Shown here piece after piece: positions 17,416-26,281 of a stretch of DNA of 64,000 nt. The translations under genes were made by a program, and so were the position numbers. Origin of the DNA: Streptomyces polyasparticus (lineage in GTDB: Bacteria > Actinomycetota > Actinomycetes > Streptomycetales > Streptomycetaceae); contig NZ_JACTVJ010000001.1 in assembly GCF_014493765.1 (NCBI RefSeq), positions 310,001-374,000 on the forward strand, read 5' to 3'. Under the pieces are notes generated by a model. That model worked only from the letters and a program-made list of their open reading frames with translations, ran no database searches and was not told the DNA's origin. Positions within the stretch are counted from its first letter, which is position 1. The number at the start of each line of letters is the position of its first letter.

Positions 17416-17486
17416 CCCCACGAACAGTGTCCTGTCGATGTCACCGAAGTGGGTGGGGGGTTGCTGGATTCCCTGAGGAGGGTGAC

Positions 17487-18785
17487 GTGAAGCGCAAGCT
17501 CATTGCGGCAGTGGGTGTCGCAGCCATGATGACCGGTGTTGCTGCGTGTGGTTCGGACGACGGCGACAGCGCTGCGAAGGACCCGAAGGACCGCAAGGAA
17601 ACACTGACGGTCTGGCTGATGTCCGACGCCCAGACCTCCTGGCCTGAGCTGGTCAAGGACGTCAACGACCAGTTCAAGAAGAAGTACCCGAACGTCACGG
17701 TCAAGGTGCAGTACCAGCAGTGGGCCGACAAGGCCAAGAAGCTGGACACCGCACTCGGCGGCGACAGCTTCCCGGACGTGGTCGAGCTCGGCAACACCGA
17801 GACCATGCAGTACATCCTCAACGGTGCGCTCGCGGAGATCGACCCGAAGAAGTACGACAACAGCGACACCTGGATCCAGGGCCTCAAGGACACCTGCTCC
17901 TTCGAGGGCAAGCTGTACTGCGTCCCCTACTACGCCGGTGCGCGCGTCGCGATCTACAACACCGACATGTTCAAGAAGGGCTCCGGCAGCGACAAGCTGC
18001 CCGAGACCGAGGCCGAGATGCTCACCGCTCTCGACAAGGTCCAGGCCGAGTACGGCAAGAAGGACAAGCGCTTCTCCTCGCTCTACCTGCCGGGTCGCTA
18101 CTGGTACGCCGCCATGTCCTACGTGGCCGCGTACGGCGGCAAGATCGCCGAGTACGACGAGGGTTCCAAGGAGTGGAAGGCCTCGCTCTCCAGCCCCGAG
18201 GCCAAGCAGGGCATCGAGCACTTCATCGACCTGGTGAAGAAGTACAACAAGGGCGACATCACCAAGGACGAGCAGGACCACGCCAACGTCATGGCCAACG
18301 AGAAGGCCGCCCTTCTCTACGGCAACGGCTGGGAGTCCGGCGTCGTCATCGACCCGAAGGCCAACGGCAACCCGAAGCTCGAGGGCAAGATCGCCACGGC
18401 CGGTATGCCCGGTCCGAACGGCAAGGCCCTGCCCTCCTTCATCGGTGGCTCGGACCTCGCGGTGACCGGCAAGTCCAAGGTGACCGACCTCGGCCAGGAG
18501 TGGATCTCCCTCTTCACGAGCGAGAAGTCGCAGGACGTCCTGGTCTCCAAGAACATCCTGCCGAACAACACCAAGCAGCTCGAGCCGCTGAAGGCGAAGC
18601 CGGAGACGGCCCCGATCGCCAACGCCGTGCCGGACGCCTGGTTCACCCCGATCGCCCCCGGCTGGACCGCGATCGAGAAGGAGGAGGTCCTGGAGGTCAT
18701 GCTCCTCGACATCCTCAAGGGCAAGTCGGTGGACGAGTCCATCAAGAAGGCCGAAGACAAGATCAACGAGCTGATCAACAAGTAG
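17487..18785 (+). CDS. dasA: Chitobiose/GlcNAc ABC transporter, substrate-binding lipoprotein DasA
   Basis: The 432-residue extracellular solute-binding protein (family 1) begins with a lipoprotein signal peptide. The lipobox GVAAC places the lipidated cysteine at residue 21. The mature domain (TLTVWLMSDAQTSW... ) is the N,N'-diacetylchitobiose-binding DasA type, which hands substrate to DasB/DasC; energy is normally supplied by the shared ATPase MsiK, not encoded here. GTG 17487 follows GAGGAGG at ideal distance. It is the first gene of dasABC, with a dre site in its promoter, and the 115-base gap before dasB may allow a higher dasA transcript level. Confidence 0.95.
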   Translation: MKRKLIAAVGVAAMMTGVAACGSDDGDSAAKDPKDRKETLTVWLMSDAQTSWPELVKDVNDQFKKKYPNVTVKVQYQQWADKAKKLDTALGGDSFPDVVELGNTETMQYILNGALAEIDPKKYDNSDTWIQGLKDTCSFEGKLYCVPYYAGARVAIYNTDMFKKGSGSDKLPETEAEMLTALDKVQAEYGKKDKRFSSLYLPGRYWYAAMSYVAAYGGKIAEYDEGSKEWKASLSSPEAKQGIEHFIDLVKKYNKGDITKDEQDHANVMANEKAALLYGNGWESGVVIDPKANGNPKLEGKIATAGMPGPNGKALPSFIGGSDLAVTGKSKVTDLGQEWISLFTSEKSQDVLVSKNILPNNTKQLEPLKAKPETAPIANAVPDAWFTPIAPGWTAIEKEEVLEVMLLDILKGKSVDESIKKAEDKINELINK

Positions 18786-18900
18786 TCCCGAGCCGACAGG
18801 CTCCCTGGCGGCGGGTGAGGCCCAAGCACCAACGGGTCTCGCCCGGCCGCCCCTTTCGGTGCACCCGACGGTGCAGTGCGACAAACGGAAGGTCAGCCAC

Positions 18901-19917
18901 GTGAGTGCCGCCGACACCACCCAGGCCACGGGGACCGGTGTCCCCGCGCAGCGGGCAACCGAAGAACCCGGGCACGTCCCGGTCAAGTCGTCGCCCGGCG
19001 GCACCCGCCGCGGCGCCAGGAAGTACAAGAAGGGGGCGCTGCTCCCGTATCTCCTGATTCTGCCGGCGATCATCGCGGTCGCCGCCGTGTACGCGTATCC
19101 GCTCGTCAAGACCGTCATCATGTCCTTCCAGGACATGGGCCGGCGCGAACTGTGGACCGGACAGGACCCGCCATGGGTCGGCTTCGAGCAGTTCACCAAC
19201 ATCCTCGGGGACTCCGAGTTCTGGATGGTCACGGCCCGCACGGTGCTCTTCATGACCGTCTGCGTGGTGATCACCATGGCCGCCGGCCTGCTGATCGCCC
19301 TGCTGATGCAGCGCGTGTCCACCTGGATCCGCCTCGCGCTCACCGCGGCGCTGGTCGCCGCGTGGTCGCTGCCCCTGCTCGTGGCCACCTCCATCTTCCG
19401 GTGGCTCGCGGACTCGGACTACGGCCTGATCAACACCCTGATCGCCAAGGTGGTGGGCGAGGACTTCCTCGGCCACAACTGGTTCCTCGACCCCTGGCAG
19501 GGCTTCGCGATCATCTCGGCCCTGGTCATCTGGGGCGCACTGCCCTTCGTGGTCATCACGCTGTACGCGGCGCTGACCCAGGTCCCCAAGGACCTGGAGG
19601 AGGCCGCACAGCTGGACGGCGCGAACGCCTTCGGCGTCTACCGCTTCGTCACCTGGCCCGTCATCAAGCCGGTGTTCGTCATGGTGACGACGCTGTCGGT
19701 CATCTGGGACTTCAACTGCTTCGGCCAGATCTGGCTGCTGCGCGGCAGCAAGCCCGAGCCGGAGTACGAGACCCTCGGCCTCTACTCCTTCTCCAAGGCG
19801 TTCGAGTCCACTTCCTTCAGCCAGGGCACCGCGATCGCCCTGATCACCGTGCTGCTGCTGTCCGGCGTGGCCGTGTACTACCTGCGCCAGCTGATCAAGA
19901 CAGGAGAGGTCGAATGA
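18901..19917 (+). CDS. dasB: Chitobiose ABC transporter permease DasB
   Basis: The 338-residue MalF-type permease has six or so membrane helices after a hydrophilic N-terminus (KKGALLPYLLILPAII starts the first helix). The EAA loop appears as EEAAQLDGANAFGVYRFVTW, the contact site for the ATPase. GTG 18901 is preceded by GGAAGG; an upstream in-frame ATG at 18859 lacks a ribosome-binding site. The stop overlaps the dasC start (ATGA), so permease subunits are made together. Confidence 0.95.
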   Translation: MSAADTTQATGTGVPAQRATEEPGHVPVKSSPGGTRRGARKYKKGALLPYLLILPAIIAVAAVYAYPLVKTVIMSFQDMGRRELWTGQDPPWVGFEQFTNILGDSEFWMVTARTVLFMTVCVVITMAAGLLIALLMQRVSTWIRLALTAALVAAWSLPLLVATSIFRWLADSDYGLINTLIAKVVGEDFLGHNWFLDPWQGFAIISALVIWGALPFVVITLYAALTQVPKDLEEAAQLDGANAFGVYRFVTWPVIKPVFVMVTTLSVIWDFNCFGQIWLLRGSKPEPEYETLGLYSFSKAFESTSFSQGTAIALITVLLLSGVAVYYLRQLIKTGEVE

Positions 19918-20825
19918 GCGCCTCCGCCTCCACCCCGGTCGCCAAGTCCGACGCCGCAGGCGTCCGGGGCGACGCCGGCCCTCAGCAGGTGCTGCGCCCC
20001 GACCGCAAGAAGACCCGCCTCGGCTACAACATCATCGGGCTCGTCGTCACCGTGATCATGGCGTTCCCGGTGTACTGGCTGGTCATCAGCGCCTTGCGCC
20101 CCAACCACGAGATCCGGTCGTACGACCAGACCCTGTGGCCCTCGTCGATCACCTTCGACAACTTCAAGCGCGCGGTCAACCAGCCCAACTTCGACACGGC
20201 CATCCAGTCCAGCCTCATCGTCGCGATCGCGGCGGTCGTCGGCGGCATGGTGATCGCGACCCTCGCGGCCCTCGCCATCGGACGGTTCAACTTCTTCGGC
20301 CGCAAAGCACTGCTCATGGTGCTCATCCTGGTGCAGCTGCTCCCGCCGACGGCGATGCTCATCCCCATCTACGCCCAGCTCAACACCATGGGCGGACTCA
20401 ACGAGTACTGGGGTCTCATCGTCGTCTACCTCGTGTCGACCCTGCCGTTCGCGGTCGTCATGATCCGTGGGTTCGTCGTCAACATCCCCGTGGAACTCGA
20501 GGAGTCCGCGATGGTCGACGGCTGCACCCGCATGGGAGCCTTCCGCCGGGTCGTGTTCCCGCTGCTCGCCCCCGGCCTCGCCGCCGCCTCGATCTTCGCC
20601 CTGGTCAACGCGTGGAACGAATACCTCTTCGCGTACGTCCTGATGAACGACAACGACAAGTACACACTGAACGTGTGGCTGATGACGTTCACGACGGAAC
20701 GGGGCACGGACTTCGGCGCGTTGATGGCCGGTTCCACACTCATCGCCCTGCCGGTGGTGGTCTTCTTCATGATCGTCCAGAAGAAGATGGCCGCCGGTCT
20801 CACCTCAGGCGCCGTGAAGGGATAA
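19914..20825 (+). CDS. dasC: Chitobiose ABC transporter permease DasC
   Basis: The 303-residue MalG-type permease pairs with DasB. It has six predicted helices, and its EAA motif is ELEESAMVDGCTRMGAFRRV. The N-terminal 35 residues are cytoplasmic and polar. GAGAGG precedes the ATG, which lies inside the last codons of dasB. The GH3 hexosaminidase gene follows after only 9 bases, so it is probably cotranscribed, linking uptake with release of GlcNAc. Confidence 0.95.
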   Translation: MSASASTPVAKSDAAGVRGDAGPQQVLRPDRKKTRLGYNIIGLVVTVIMAFPVYWLVISALRPNHEIRSYDQTLWPSSITFDNFKRAVNQPNFDTAIQSSLIVAIAAVVGGMVIATLAALAIGRFNFFGRKALLMVLILVQLLPPTAMLIPIYAQLNTMGGLNEYWGLIVVYLVSTLPFAVVMIRGFVVNIPVELEESAMVDGCTRMGAFRRVVFPLLAPGLAAASIFALVNAWNEYLFAYVLMNDNDKYTLNVWLMTFTTERGTDFGALMAGSTLIALPVVVFFMIVQKKMAAGLTSGAVKG

Positions 20826-20834
20826 CCCCCGGAC

Positions 20835-22310
20835 ATGACGACACTCGCCCGCGGCACCGACACTCTGACGCGCGATGCCCTTGCCGTCCTGCAGCCCGGC
20901 TTCGTCGGGACCAGCGCACCGGACTGGCTGCTGCGCCGGATCGGTGAAGGTCTGCACTCCGTCGGCCTGTTCGGCCGCAACATCCACTCTCCGGAACAAC
21001 TCGCCGCGCTCACCGCCCAGTTGAGGGCCGAACGCGACGGCGTCCTCGTCGCCATCGACGAGGAGGGCGGCGACGTCACCCGCCTCGAGGTGCGCACCGG
21101 TTCCTCGTTCCCCGGCAACCACGCGCTCGGCGCGGTCGACGACGACGTGCTCACCCACGACGTGGCGGCCGAGCTCGGCCGCCGCCTCGCGGCCTGCGGC
21201 GTCAACCTCAACTGGGCGCCGTCCGCCGACGTCAACTCCAACGCCGACAACCCCGTCATCGGGGTCCGCTCCTTCGGCGCGGATCCCGCCGCGGTGGCCC
21301 GGCACACCGCCGCGTACGTCCGGGGCCTGCAGTCCTCCGGCGTCGCGGCCTGCACCAAGCACTTCCCGGGGCACGGCGACACGAGCGTGGACTCGCACCA
21401 CGCACTGCCGCGGATCGACGCCTCGCCCGAGGTGCTGCGGGAACGGGAGCTCGCGCCGTTCCGCGCCGCCATCGCCGCCGGCACCAAGGCGGTCATGAGC
21501 GCGCACATCCTGCTGCCCGCGCTCGACGCGGATCTTCCGGCCACCCTCTCGCACCGCATCCTCACCGGACTGCTGCGCGAAGAGCTCGGCTTCGACGGTC
21601 TGATCGTCACGGACGGCATGGAGATGCAGGCCATCTCCGCCACGTACGGCATCGAACGCGGCAGTGTCCTCGCCATCGCCGCCGGTGCCGACGCGATCTG
21701 CGTGGGCGGCGGCCTCGCGGACGACGACACGGTGGTCCGGCTGCGGGACGCGCTCGTCGAGGCCGTGCTCAGCGGCGAACTCGCCGAGGAGCGCCTCGCG
21801 GACGCGGCCGCCCGGGTGCGCACGCTGGGGGAGTGGACCGCCGCTTCCGTACGGGGAGAGGGCGCGCCCCGGACCGACATCGGCCTGGTCGCCGCACGCC
21901 GGGCGCTCAAGGTGACGGGCTCGGGTCCGCGCCTGGACGCGCCCGCGTACGTGGCGGCCTTCACGCCGATGGCCAACATCGCGGTCGGCGACGAGACGCC
22001 CTGGGGGGTGGCCGCGGAACTGGGCCGGATGCTCCCGGGCACCGAGACCGGCTCGTACGGCGACGGTGTCTCGGCCGGCGAGGTGCTCGCGGCCGCGGGT
22101 ACCCGCCGCGTCGTGGCGGTGGTGCGCGACGAGCACCGCCACCCGTGGATGTCCGCCGCGCTCGACGGGCTGCTCGCCGCACGCCCCGACACGGTCGTCG
22201 TCGAGATGGGCGTCCCGCAGTCCGCACCCCGCGGCGCCCTCCACGTGGCGACGTACGGAGCGGCCCGGGTGTGCGGAGTGGCCGCGGCGGAGGTCCTCAC
22301 GGGTCCCTGA
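20835..22310 (+). CDS. GH3 beta-N-acetylhexosaminidase (NagZ-like), cytoplasmic
   Basis: The 491-residue glycoside hydrolase family 3 enzyme shows the NagZ-type signature KHFPGHGDTSVDSHH (around residue 179), which contains the catalytic His-Asp dyad loop, and VTDGMEM, where the Asp is the likely nucleophile. IDEEGGDVTR is the substrate-binding loop. There is no signal peptide, so it acts inside the cell on imported chitobiose or on muropeptide-derived sugars. A C-terminal domain of about 130 residues follows the barrel. It sits directly behind dasC and ahead of strong terminators, with nagB converging from the other side. Confidence 0.9.
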   Translation: MTTLARGTDTLTRDALAVLQPGFVGTSAPDWLLRRIGEGLHSVGLFGRNIHSPEQLAALTAQLRAERDGVLVAIDEEGGDVTRLEVRTGSSFPGNHALGAVDDDVLTHDVAAELGRRLAACGVNLNWAPSADVNSNADNPVIGVRSFGADPAAVARHTAAYVRGLQSSGVAACTKHFPGHGDTSVDSHHALPRIDASPEVLRERELAPFRAAIAAGTKAVMSAHILLPALDADLPATLSHRILTGLLREELGFDGLIVTDGMEMQAISATYGIERGSVLAIAAGADAICVGGGLADDDTVVRLRDALVEAVLSGELAEERLADAAARVRTLGEWTAASVRGEGAPRTDIGLVAARRALKVTGSGPRLDAPAYVAAFTPMANIAVGDETPWGVAAELGRMLPGTETGSYGDGVSAGEVLAAAGTRRVVAVVRDEHRHPWMSAALDGLLAARPDTVVVEMGVPQSAPRGALHVATYGAARVCGVAAAEVLTGP

Positions 22311-22325
22311 CCCCGGCGACACACA

Positions 22326-22368
22326 CGCCAAGGGCGCCTTTTCCACGGGGGGGAAGGCGCCCTTGGCG
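22326..22368. terminator. Hairpin after the GH3 gene
   Basis: Perfect 15-bp arms (CGCCAAGGGCGCCTT at 22326-22340, complement at 22354-22368) enclose 13 bases. A third copy of the arm (GGGCGCCCTTGGCG) lies at 22385-22398, which would allow alternative pairing. It ends the dasABC-GH3 transcript. Confidence 0.85.
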
Positions 22369-22560
22369 TATGCGGGGGAGGGGAGGGCGCCCTTGGCGCA
22401 GGTGGGGGCCGGGGAGATGCTGAGCGGGGGCTCGGAGCGGGGGAGTGTCTGCTGGGGCTCGGGGTGGGGAGCGTCGGCTTGGGGGTGGGGAGGCTCTGCT
22501 CGGGGAGGGGGAGTGCCTGCTCGGGGGCGGGGAGGGTCTGCTCGGAAGTGGGGAGCAGTC
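22369..22560 (+). repeat. G-rich repeat tract with quadruplex potential
   Basis: About 190 bases contain many runs of four to six G on the plus strand, with an imperfect repeat around CTGCTCGGGGAGGGGGAGTG. There is no gene here. The density of G-runs makes G-quadruplexes plausible in the strand or transcript. Confidence 0.6.
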
Positions 22561-22633
22561 GGCCCGGAGGCCGTGGCCGAAGCGCTGGCCACCGGGGCCG
22601 GGTTCCGTCCCGCGAATCCGGCAGGTCCACCCA

Positions 22634-22680
22634 CGCAGAAGCGGCCCCTCACCCCAGTGGGGTGAGGGGCCGCTTCTGCG
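22634..22680. terminator. 22-bp perfect bidirectional hairpin ahead of nagB's 3' end
   Basis: Arms at 22634-22655 and 22659-22680 are exact complements, with a 3-base loop (AGT). Placed between convergent GH3 and nagB, it would stop transcription from both sides. Confidence 0.9.
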
Positions 22681-22725
22681 AGAGATGTTAGCCCGGCGGC
22701 ATGGCCCCCGGGCTCACGCCGAGTG

Positions 22726-23511
22726 CTAAATGCCCTGCCAGGCAGGCTTGTTGTCGAAGGCGTGGCGGAAGTAGCCCGCCAGCTTGAGCTTGGACGCGGC
22801 GGCCTCGTCGACCACGACCGTCGCATGCCGGTGCAGCTGCAGCGCGGAGGCCGGCACCAGGGACGAGATCGGACCCTCGACGGTCTGTGCCACGGCCTCG
22901 GCCTTGCCCTCACCGGTCGCCAGCAGCACCAGGTGGCGGGCGTCGAGGATGGTCCCGATGCCCTGGGTGATCACGTGGTGCGGCACCTGCTCGATGTCGT
23001 TGTCGAAGAACCGCGCGTTGTCGATCCGGGTCTGCTCGATCAGCGTCTTGATCCGCGTACGCGAAGCGAGCGAGGAGCAGGGCTCGTTGAACCCGATGTG
23101 CCCGTCGGTCCCGATTCCCAGGATCTGCAGATCCACGCCGCCCGCGGAGGCCAGCGCCTCGTCGTACGCGTCACACGCGGCCTGCACGTCCTCGGCGCTG
23201 CCGTCGGGGCCCATGAACTGCGTCTCGGGCAGGCCGAGCGGCTCGACGACCTGGCGCAGGACCGTCGCCCGGTACGACTCGGGGTGCCCGGCGGGCAGTC
23301 CCACGTACTCGTCGAGCTGGCAGATCCGGGCCTTGGAGGCGTCCACCGCACCCGCGTTCACCTGGGCGATGAGCGCGTCGTAGATGGGCAGCGGGGTGGA
23401 GCCGGTGGCCACGCCGAGCAGCGCGTCGGGCTTGCGGGCCAGCAGGTCCACGATGGCCCCCGCGATGAGCTCGCCGCCTGCCTTGGCGTCCTTGACGATG
23501 ACAACTTCCAC
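22726..23511 (-). CDS. nagB: Glucosamine-6-phosphate deaminase
   Basis: The 261-residue enzyme converts glucosamine-6-phosphate to fructose-6-phosphate and ammonia, feeding amino sugars to glycolysis and lowering the DasR inducer. Family motifs are present: GVATGSTPLPIYD (phosphate loop), LDEYVGL (catalytic Asp region) and GIGTDGHIGFNEP with the active-site His. ATG 23511 is the natural start. A DasR-type operator lies about 55 bases upstream, so it belongs to the DasR regulon, convergent with dasABC-GH3. Confidence 0.96.
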   Translation of the reverse strand: MEVVIVKDAKAGGELIAGAIVDLLARKPDALLGVATGSTPLPIYDALIAQVNAGAVDASKARICQLDEYVGLPAGHPESYRATVLRQVVEPLGLPETQFMGPDGSAEDVQAACDAYDEALASAGGVDLQILGIGTDGHIGFNEPCSSLASRTRIKTLIEQTRIDNARFFDNDIEQVPHHVITQGIGTILDARHLVLLATGEGKAEAVAQTVEGPISSLVPASALQLHRHATVVVDEAAASKLKLAGYFRHAFDNKPAWQGI

Positions 23512-23564
23512 GCTGGGCCTGCCGATCTGGAGAGTTGGGCGAATGGGGGAGGTGCTGACTGCGT

Positions 23565-23580
23565 TGTGGTATAGACCAAT
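23565..23580 (-). promoter_or_regulatory. DasR operator (dre) upstream of nagB
   Basis: On the minus strand the site reads ATTGGTCTATACCACA, matching the palindromic dre consensus at 12 of 16 positions with the core TGGTCTA intact. It lies 54-69 bases before the nagB ATG, a position suited to repression. Confidence 0.82.
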
Positions 23581-23779
23581 CTAACAGAGCAATCCCCGCC
23601 CCGCCCCCGGAACTGCTCCGCCCGTGAACACCCAATCCGGCCCGCGCCCGCGCGCCCGCCCGGATCGGCACGCCCCATCGCGCGGCGACCGTCACCACTG
23701 CTGCACCGGCGCAGCTCACCACCGGATGCACCCGCGCTCCTCACGCCCAGCACGCCGCGCTCCTCACAGCCAGCGCATC

Positions 23780-24145
23780 CGTGCCCCCGCCGCCATGGCG
23801 CCGCGCTCCTCGCGACTGCCGCGCCCGGGTTCCCCGCCCCGCCAGCGGATCCGCGCGCTCGCCGTCCATGGCGCCGCGCTCCTCGCGACCACCGTGCCTG
23901 GGTTCCTTGGCCCGCCAGCGGATCCGCGCGCTCGCCGTCCATGGCGCCGTGCTCCTCGCGACCACCGCACCCGGCTTCCTCGCCCCGCCCAGTGCATCTG
24001 CGCCTTCGCCGCCCAGCACGCCGCGCTCCTCACCGCCACCGCACCCTCACTCCTCACCGCCACCGCACCCTCACTCCTCACCGCCACCGCACCCTCACTC
24101 CTCACCGCCACCGCACCCGCGCTCCTCACCACCCAGCGCGCCCGT
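23780..24145. repeat. Nested tandem repeats in the nagB-SIS gene spacer
   Basis: Two repeat types lie in this 683-base gene-free interval (23512-24194). A unit of about 73 bp around CCATGGCGCCGCGCTCCTCG starts near 23793, 23867 and 23940. A 24-bp unit (CTCCTCACCGCCACCGCACC...) is repeated four times exactly or nearly so at 24026, 24050, 24074 and 24098, with a partial copy at 24122. All frames here give low-complexity proteins and no ribosome-binding sites, so I do not call a gene. Confidence 0.85.
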
Positions 24146-24194
24146 GCCCCCCGGCGCAGACTGAGGGGAGGCCAACCCGGGAAGGTAGACCAGC

Positions 24195-25250
24195 ATGTCG
24201 CCCCTCAGTGAGCAGGCCGGCCGGATCATGGCGGCCGAAATGGCGGAGCAGCCCACCGTTCTGCGGCGGATCCTGGAGCAGGGAGCGCCCAGGATCCGCG
24301 CGGTGGCCGAACAGATCGCCGCCCGCAAACCCCGCTTCGTACTCCTCACCGCCCGCGGCACCTCCGACAACGCCGCCCTGTACGCCAAGTACCTCCTCGA
24401 GATCCGGCTCGGCCTGCCCTGCGGCCTCGCTTCGATGTCGACCACGACGGCCTACGGAGCCCGCCCCGATCTGCGCGATGTCCTGGTCATCACGGTCAGC
24501 CAGTCCGGCGGCTCACCCGACCTGGTCGACTCCACCAGGGCGGCCCGCGACGCCGGGGCGATCACGCTCGCCGTCACCAACAACCCCGACTCCCCGCTGG
24601 CCGCGGTCTCCGAGCACCACATCGACATCCTGGCCGGCCCCGAGAAGGCCCTGCCCGCGACGAAGACCTACACGGCCTCCCTCCTGTCCCTGTACCTCTT
24701 CGTCGAGGGCCTGCGCGGCGGCGACGGCGCCGAGGCGGCGGTCCTGCCCGACCTCGCCGAGGAACTCCTGGCCCGCGGCGACGAGGTCAAGCAGCTGGCC
24801 TCCCGCTACCGCTTCGCCGAGCGCATGGTCATCACCTCCCGCGGCTACGGCTTCCCGACCGCGCAGGAGGCCGCGCTCAAGCTCATGGAGACCAGCTACA
24901 TCCCCGCCCTCTCGTATTCGGGCGCGGACCTGCTGCACGGCCCGCTCGCCATGGTCGACAACATCTCCCCGGTGATCGCGGTCGTGACGGACGGCAAGGG
25001 CGGCGAGGCGCTCCAGCCCGTGCTCGACCGCCTCCGCGGCCGGGGCGCGGATCTGGTTGTCATCGGCCCGCGCGAACAGGTCGCCGCGGCCTCGGCCGGC
25101 TTCGAACTCCCCACGGCCGGCCTCCCCGAGGAACTCCAGCCCATCCTCGAAATCCTCCCCCTCCAACTCCTCGCCTACGAGGTCACGATCGCCCGCGGCC
25201 AGGACCCGGACGCCCCACGAGCCCTGGCCAAAATCACCGAAACCCACTGA
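24195..25250 (+). CDS. SIS-domain sugar-phosphate isomerase/deaminase (GlmS C-terminal-like)
   Basis: The 351-residue protein has two SIS domains like the isomerase half of GlmS but no glutaminase domain. Phosphosugar-binding segments are visible: LLTARGTSDNAALY (about residue 50), VITVSQSGGSPDLVDS, and in the second domain SRGYGFPTAQEAALKLMETS. Such AgaS/NagB-II-like proteins deaminate or isomerise amino-sugar phosphates. ATG 24195 follows GGGAAGG. Its location beside nagB and dasABC suggests work on glucosamine-6-phosphate or a derivative, though no full DasR site precedes it (only a half-site TAGACCAG overlapping the start region). Confidence 0.88.
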   Translation: MSPLSEQAGRIMAAEMAEQPTVLRRILEQGAPRIRAVAEQIAARKPRFVLLTARGTSDNAALYAKYLLEIRLGLPCGLASMSTTTAYGARPDLRDVLVITVSQSGGSPDLVDSTRAARDAGAITLAVTNNPDSPLAAVSEHHIDILAGPEKALPATKTYTASLLSLYLFVEGLRGGDGAEAAVLPDLAEELLARGDEVKQLASRYRFAERMVITSRGYGFPTAQEAALKLMETSYIPALSYSGADLLHGPLAMVDNISPVIAVVTDGKGGEALQPVLDRLRGRGADLVVIGPREQVAAASAGFELPTAGLPEELQPILEILPLQLLAYEVTIARGQDPDAPRALAKITETH

Positions 25251-25502
25251 CCTCCCACCACGACCCAAGCCCCACCACGCCCGACCACCACCCCGCCCGG
25301 CCGCCATCTGAGCCCAGCCATCACCCGAGCCCTACCCGAGCCCGGCCACCGCCCGAGGCTCACCGCACCGGCCACAGCCCGAACCCGCCGCCCCGGACCA
25401 CCGCATGCGACCCACCGTCCCCGGCCGCCGCCCAAGCTGACCGCCCCCGCCCCCTTCCGCCCTCAGCCCCTCTACTGGCCCAAGCCCCAAGCCCTCAAGC
25501 CC
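25251..25502. other. C-rich gene-free spacer between convergent genes
   Basis: About 250 bases are strongly C-rich on the plus strand (runs such as CCCCACCACGCCCGACCACC), with almost no G-runs until near the SDR stop codon. No hairpin terminator or gene is evident. The complementary strand could form G-quadruplexes. Confidence 0.5.
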
Positions 25503-26267
25503 CTAAGCCAACGACCCACCCGTCGCATCAACCCACTGCCCCGTCACCCACCGCCCGTCCTCCGAAGCGAGGAAAGCCACCACATCCGCAATGTCCGCCG
25601 GTGTCCCCACCCGGCCGAGCGCCGACATCGCCGCCGCTCCCGCCCATGCCTCCTCGCTCGTACGGAGCCAGTCGGCGTTCACGTCGGTGTCCACGATTCC
25701 GGGTGCCACCGCATTGACCGTGATTCCGCGTGGCCCGAGGACCTTCGACAGATTGCGGGTGAAGACGTCGAGAGCGCCCTTCGTCATCGCGTACGCGATG
25801 AGGTCGGGCAGCACCGCCGCATGCGAGACGCCCGACGAGATGTTGATGATCCGTCCGTCGTCGCGCAGCCGCTCCGCCCCGAGCTGCGTCACGAAGAACG
25901 GCGCCTTGGCGTTCACCGCGAACACCCGGTCGTACTCCTCCTCGCCGATGCTCGCGAAGGGCCGGGTCGAGCCGATCCCCGCATTGTTGACCAGAATGTC
26001 CACCCCCTCCGCGTGCCGGTCGAACTCCGCCCACAGCCGCGCCGCATCCCCCGGCACCCCGAGCTCCGCCCGTATCGCGAAGGCCGAGCCGCCCGCCCCC
26101 TCGATCGCGGCGACCGTCTCCTTGGCTGCGGCCTCATTGCTCGCGTAGTGCACGGCCACCCGCGCCCCGTCGCGTCCGAGACGCTCCGCGATCCCGCGTC
26201 CGATGCCCCGGCTGCCGCCCGTGACCAATGCCGTCTTCCCCGTCAGCCTGCCTGCGAGCACGCTCAT
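25503..26267 (-). CDS. Short-chain dehydrogenase/reductase
   Basis: The 254-residue classical SDR has the TGGSRGIG dinucleotide-binding motif (about residues 17-24), NNAGIGS, the catalytic Ser in ISSGVS and YAMTK (Tyr-x-x-x-Lys). The C-terminal GQWVDATGG is typical of 3-oxoacyl-ACP-reductase-like members. Substrate unknown. It is divergent from a TetR gene with two operator-like repeats between them, so it is the likely regulated target. Confidence 0.93.
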   Translation of the reverse strand: MSVLAGRLTGKTALVTGGSRGIGRGIAERLGRDGARVAVHYASNEAAAKETVAAIEGAGGSAFAIRAELGVPGDAARLWAEFDRHAEGVDILVNNAGIGSTRPFASIGEEEYDRVFAVNAKAPFFVTQLGAERLRDDGRIINISSGVSHAAVLPDLIAYAMTKGALDVFTRNLSKVLGPRGITVNAVAPGIVDTDVNADWLRTSEEAWAGAAAMSALGRVGTPADIADVVAFLASEDGRWVTGQWVDATGGSLA

Positions 26268-26281
26268 GACTGCGTCCCCCT

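Noticed and set aside
24026-24121. Four regular 24-bp units suggesting a CRISPR array
   Set aside because: The units are contiguous with no unique spacers, and no cas genes are nearby. This is a simple tandem repeat.
24184-24193. DasR half-site TAGACCAG before the SIS-domain gene
   Set aside because: Only about 7 of 16 positions agree with the consensus, and it overlaps the ribosome-binding region. Not called as an operator.
23624-24211. Open frame of about 195 codons through the spacer repeats
   Set aside because: The protein is repetitive Ala/Arg/Pro with no start signal, and both strands are equally open because of the repeat composition.
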